DNA from: Lachnospiraceae bacterium UBA7784
GTDB taxonomy: Bacteria; Bacillota; Clostridia; Lachnospirales; Lachnospiraceae
Reading direction: 5' to 3'
NCBI GenBank assembly: GCA_002480925.1
Contig: DLDA01000033.1
Span: 1 to 7,889 of the forward strand
Length of the DNA stretch: 7,889 nucleotides
The notes below the pieces were generated by a model. The model had not been told where the DNA came from. It worked only from the letters and a program-made list of their open reading frames with translations, and did not search any database. How positions within the stretch are numbered: position 1 is the first letter of the stretch; the number at the start of each line of letters is the position of its first letter. The position numbers were made by a program, and so were the translations under genes. Of the stretch, positions 7,125 through 7,889 are shown piece after piece.

Positions 7125-7348
7125 TATAAATGTCTATAGTCCCGCGGTGCCATCCTGATTCGTGGAAGTCCACACACTTAGCAAGGTACCAACATACCTC
7201 CGGCAACTGACGCATGCCTCTCGTCACAGAGTACTAAGAAAATATATCCTTTCACTGTGCCCTCAGCGGTCCATTTGGCAAGTCTCATACGATCCGGCTC
7301 TCATCATCCCGGACTCTCTGTGCGCGATAGCTTACTTTGATCTCCGCT
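7073..7348 (-). promoter_or_regulatory. Tryptophan T-box riboswitch controlling trpEGDCFBA
   Basis: Stem I closes with AGCGG (7348-7344) and CCGCT (7269-7265). Its specifier loop contains AAATGGACC with the Trp codon UGG at 7273-7271, a few nt before the stem closes as in other T-boxes. A second stem pairs CACAG (7259-7255) with CTGTG (7229-7225). The T-box core AGGATGGCACCGCGG (7156-7142) carries UGGC at 7152-7149, which would pair with the GCCA 3' end of uncharged tRNA-Trp; C matches the G discriminator of that tRNA. CAGGA (7157-7153) and TCCTG (7117-7113) form antiterminator helix A1. Both the specifier and the bulge point to tryptophan. Expected behaviour: uncharged tRNA-Trp stabilises the antiterminator and the operon is read; charged tRNA allows termination. 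Confidence 0.93.
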
Positions 7349-7375
7349 TCATCGGTTTCAATTAAATTTGCATTT

Positions 7376-7404
7376 ATATTACTACTCATGTCCTGCTTTT
7401 TCAA
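7376..7404 (-). promoter_or_regulatory. Promoter of the trp operon
   Basis: TTGAAA (7404-7399) and TAATAT (7381-7376) are 17 bp apart on the minus strand. Transcription would start near 7370, about 20 nt before T-box stem I. The region between this promoter and the divergent tRNA promoter (7405-7485) is AT-rich with long A and T runs and could act as an UP element for one or both. I see no other gene or element in it. Confidence 0.75.
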
Positions 7405-7485
7405 GTGAAATTTTTTCATTTATAAAAAAGCCGGCAATCGATTTTAACCAACATTATGAAAGTACAGCAATTTTTTAAAAAGCCA

Positions 7486-7514
7486 TTGACAAAAGCCCTG
7501 GAATTTAGTAAAAT
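7486..7514 (+). promoter_or_regulatory. Promoter of the tRNA-Ser/tRNA-Cys unit
   Basis: A perfect -35 TTGACA (7486-7491) and -10 TAAAAT (7509-7514) are separated by 17 bp. This is a strong sigma-A-type promoter, as expected for a stable-RNA gene. The predicted start near 7521 gives a leader of roughly 64 nt before tRNA-Ser. It diverges from the trp promoter. Confidence 0.82.
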
Positions 7515-7562
7515 AGAAAAGCACGTTGAGTATCGGAAATTTCAATCGTGTCTTGGTACAGG

Positions 7563-7584
7563 GCATTTTGTGTAAATGCTTTTT
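7563..7584 (+). other. Weak terminator-like hairpin just before tRNA-Ser
   Basis: GCATTT (7563-7568) pairs with AAATGC (7574-7579) around a TGTGT loop and is followed by five T (7580-7584) that abut the first base of tRNA-Ser. The stem is only 6 bp with two G-C pairs, so termination would be inefficient. It may instead be a 5' leader structure for RNase P processing. Confidence 0.35.
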
Positions 7585-7672
7585 GGAGAAGTACTCAAGA
7601 GGCCGAAGAGGTGCCCCTGCTAAGGGTATAGGTCGGGAAACCGGCGCGAGGGTTCAAATCCCTCCTTCTCCG
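7585..7672 (+). tRNA. tRNA-Ser (anticodon GCU)
   Basis: This 88-nt class II tRNA has acceptor GGAGAAG (7585-7591) paired with CTTCTCC (7665-7671) and a G discriminator at 7672. The anticodon loop CTGCTAA (7617-7623) has GCT at 7619-7621 and reads AGC/AGU serine codons. The long variable arm GTCGG-GAAA-CCGGC and the T-arm GAGGG-TTCAAAT-CCCTC (7648-7664) are intact. The G discriminator and long variable arm are serine identity features. CCA is not encoded. Confidence 0.96.
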
Positions 7673-7679
7673 TTTATAT

Positions 7680-7750
7680 GGCGCCATAGCCAAGTGGTAA
7701 GGCAAAGGTCTGCAACACCTCTATCCCCGGTTCAAATCCGAGTGGCGCCT
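7680..7750 (+). tRNA. tRNA-Cys (anticodon GCA)
   Basis: This 71-nt tRNA has acceptor GGCGCCA (7680-7686) paired with TGGCGCC (7743-7749) and the U73 discriminator (7750) typical of cysteine. The D-arm GCC..GGC is regular, and the anticodon loop CTGCAAC has GCA at 7712-7714. Two A-C mismatches stand out: A7705 with C7721 at the anticodon-stem base, and C7727 with A7741 in the T-stem (CCCGG opposite CCGAG). CCA is not encoded. It lies 7 nt after tRNA-Ser and is presumably co-transcribed. I see no terminator with a T-run downstream. Confidence 0.9.
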
Positions 7751-7773
7751 CTATATGACAGTCCAGTGAAGCC

Positions 7774-7790
7774 AATGCTAATTAGTTAAG
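7774..7790 (+). repeat. 17-nt direct repeat, copy 1
   Basis: AATGCTAATTAGTTAAG recurs at 7837-7853 with a single A-to-G change, 63 nt later. This copy contains the palindrome CTAATTAG. No gene is seen in 7751-7889; the repeats and the hairpin between them are its only clear structure. Confidence 0.7.
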
Positions 7791-7804
7791 GACTTGATCG
7801 GAAT

Positions 7805-7825
7805 ATGGATAACAGAGTTATCCAT
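7805..7825 (+). repeat. Perfect 9-bp inverted repeat between the direct repeats
   Basis: ATGGATAAC (7805-7813) and GTTATCCAT (7817-7825) form a perfect hairpin with an AGA loop. No T-run follows, so it is not a canonical terminator. It lies between the two 17-nt repeats and could be a protein-binding palindrome or an RNA hairpin at the 3' end of the tRNA transcript. Confidence 0.7.
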
Positions 7826-7836
7826 CTGTCAATCTG

Positions 7837-7853
7837 AATGCTGATTAGTTAAG
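7837..7853 (+). repeat. 17-nt direct repeat, copy 2
   Basis: AATGCTGATTAGTTAAG differs from copy 1 by one base (G for A), which breaks the CTAATTAG palindrome. It is preceded by CTG and followed by CCGGATGAC, so similarity to copy 1 does not clearly extend outside the 17 nt. Confidence 0.7.
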
Positions 7854-7889
7854 CCGGATGACTTTTAAAAAAGCACTCGATTCAGACAT

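Noticed and set aside
7162..7365. Plus-strand open frame of 67 codons
   Set aside because: It covers the T-box riboswitch on the other strand and its translation shows no protein family signal.
7376..7585. Possible functional link between the tRNA-Ser/Cys unit and the trp T-box
   Set aside because: The T-box specifier and bulge call for tRNA-Trp, and neither tRNA here fits. The divergent placement is probably coincidental.
7526..7789. Plus-strand open frame of 87 codons
   Set aside because: It runs through both tRNA genes, which explain the sequence fully.

Overview
The window is dominated by a complete seven-gene tryptophan operon on the minus strand, read right to left as trpE-trpG-trpD-trpC-trpF-trpB-trpA (positions 7020 down to 512). 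It takes chorismate to L-tryptophan. The genes are tightly packed (a 1-nt overlap, then gaps of 15, 0, 17, 1 and 60 nt), and trpG is a separate gene, not fused to trpE or trpD. Gene order, strong AAGGAGG-type ribosome sites, sigma-A-like promoters, a T-box leader and tRNA genes without encoded CCA all suggest a Firmicute, most likely a clostridial or Lachnospiraceae-like anaerobe. The species cannot be named from this sequence.

Right part (7021-7889). Upstream of trpE lies a tryptophan T-box riboswitch (minus strand, about 7348-7073). It has a UGG specifier, a UGGC bulge that fits the G discriminator of tRNA-Trp, and an intrinsic terminator whose 5' arm overlaps the antiterminator strand. Its promoter is at 7404-7376. 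A divergent plus-strand promoter (7486-7514) drives tRNA-Ser(GCU) and tRNA-Cys(GCA). Beyond the tRNAs are two 17-nt direct repeats flanking a perfect 9-bp hairpin of unknown role.

Left part (1-524). A plus-strand RelB/DinJ-type antitoxin gene with its own promoter converges on trpA. It overlaps by 4 nt (ATGA) the start of a YafQ/RelE-type toxin gene, which keeps only about its first 14 codons before running into the trpA end. I see no terminator after trpA, so this looks like a deletion or rearrangement junction.

How the parts work together: when uncharged tRNA-Trp accumulates, the T-box should read through and one transcript supplies anthranilate synthase (TrpE with TrpG), TrpD, TrpC, TrpF and the TrpAB synthase. 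Most of the window is ordinary core metabolism. The points deserving a second look are a 13-nt motif shared between the trpE and trpA leaders, the broken toxin, a Glu in place of a catalytic Asp in TrpA, two A-C mismatches in tRNA-Cys, and the repeat/hairpin block at the right edge. I found no convincing new defence or mobile system.
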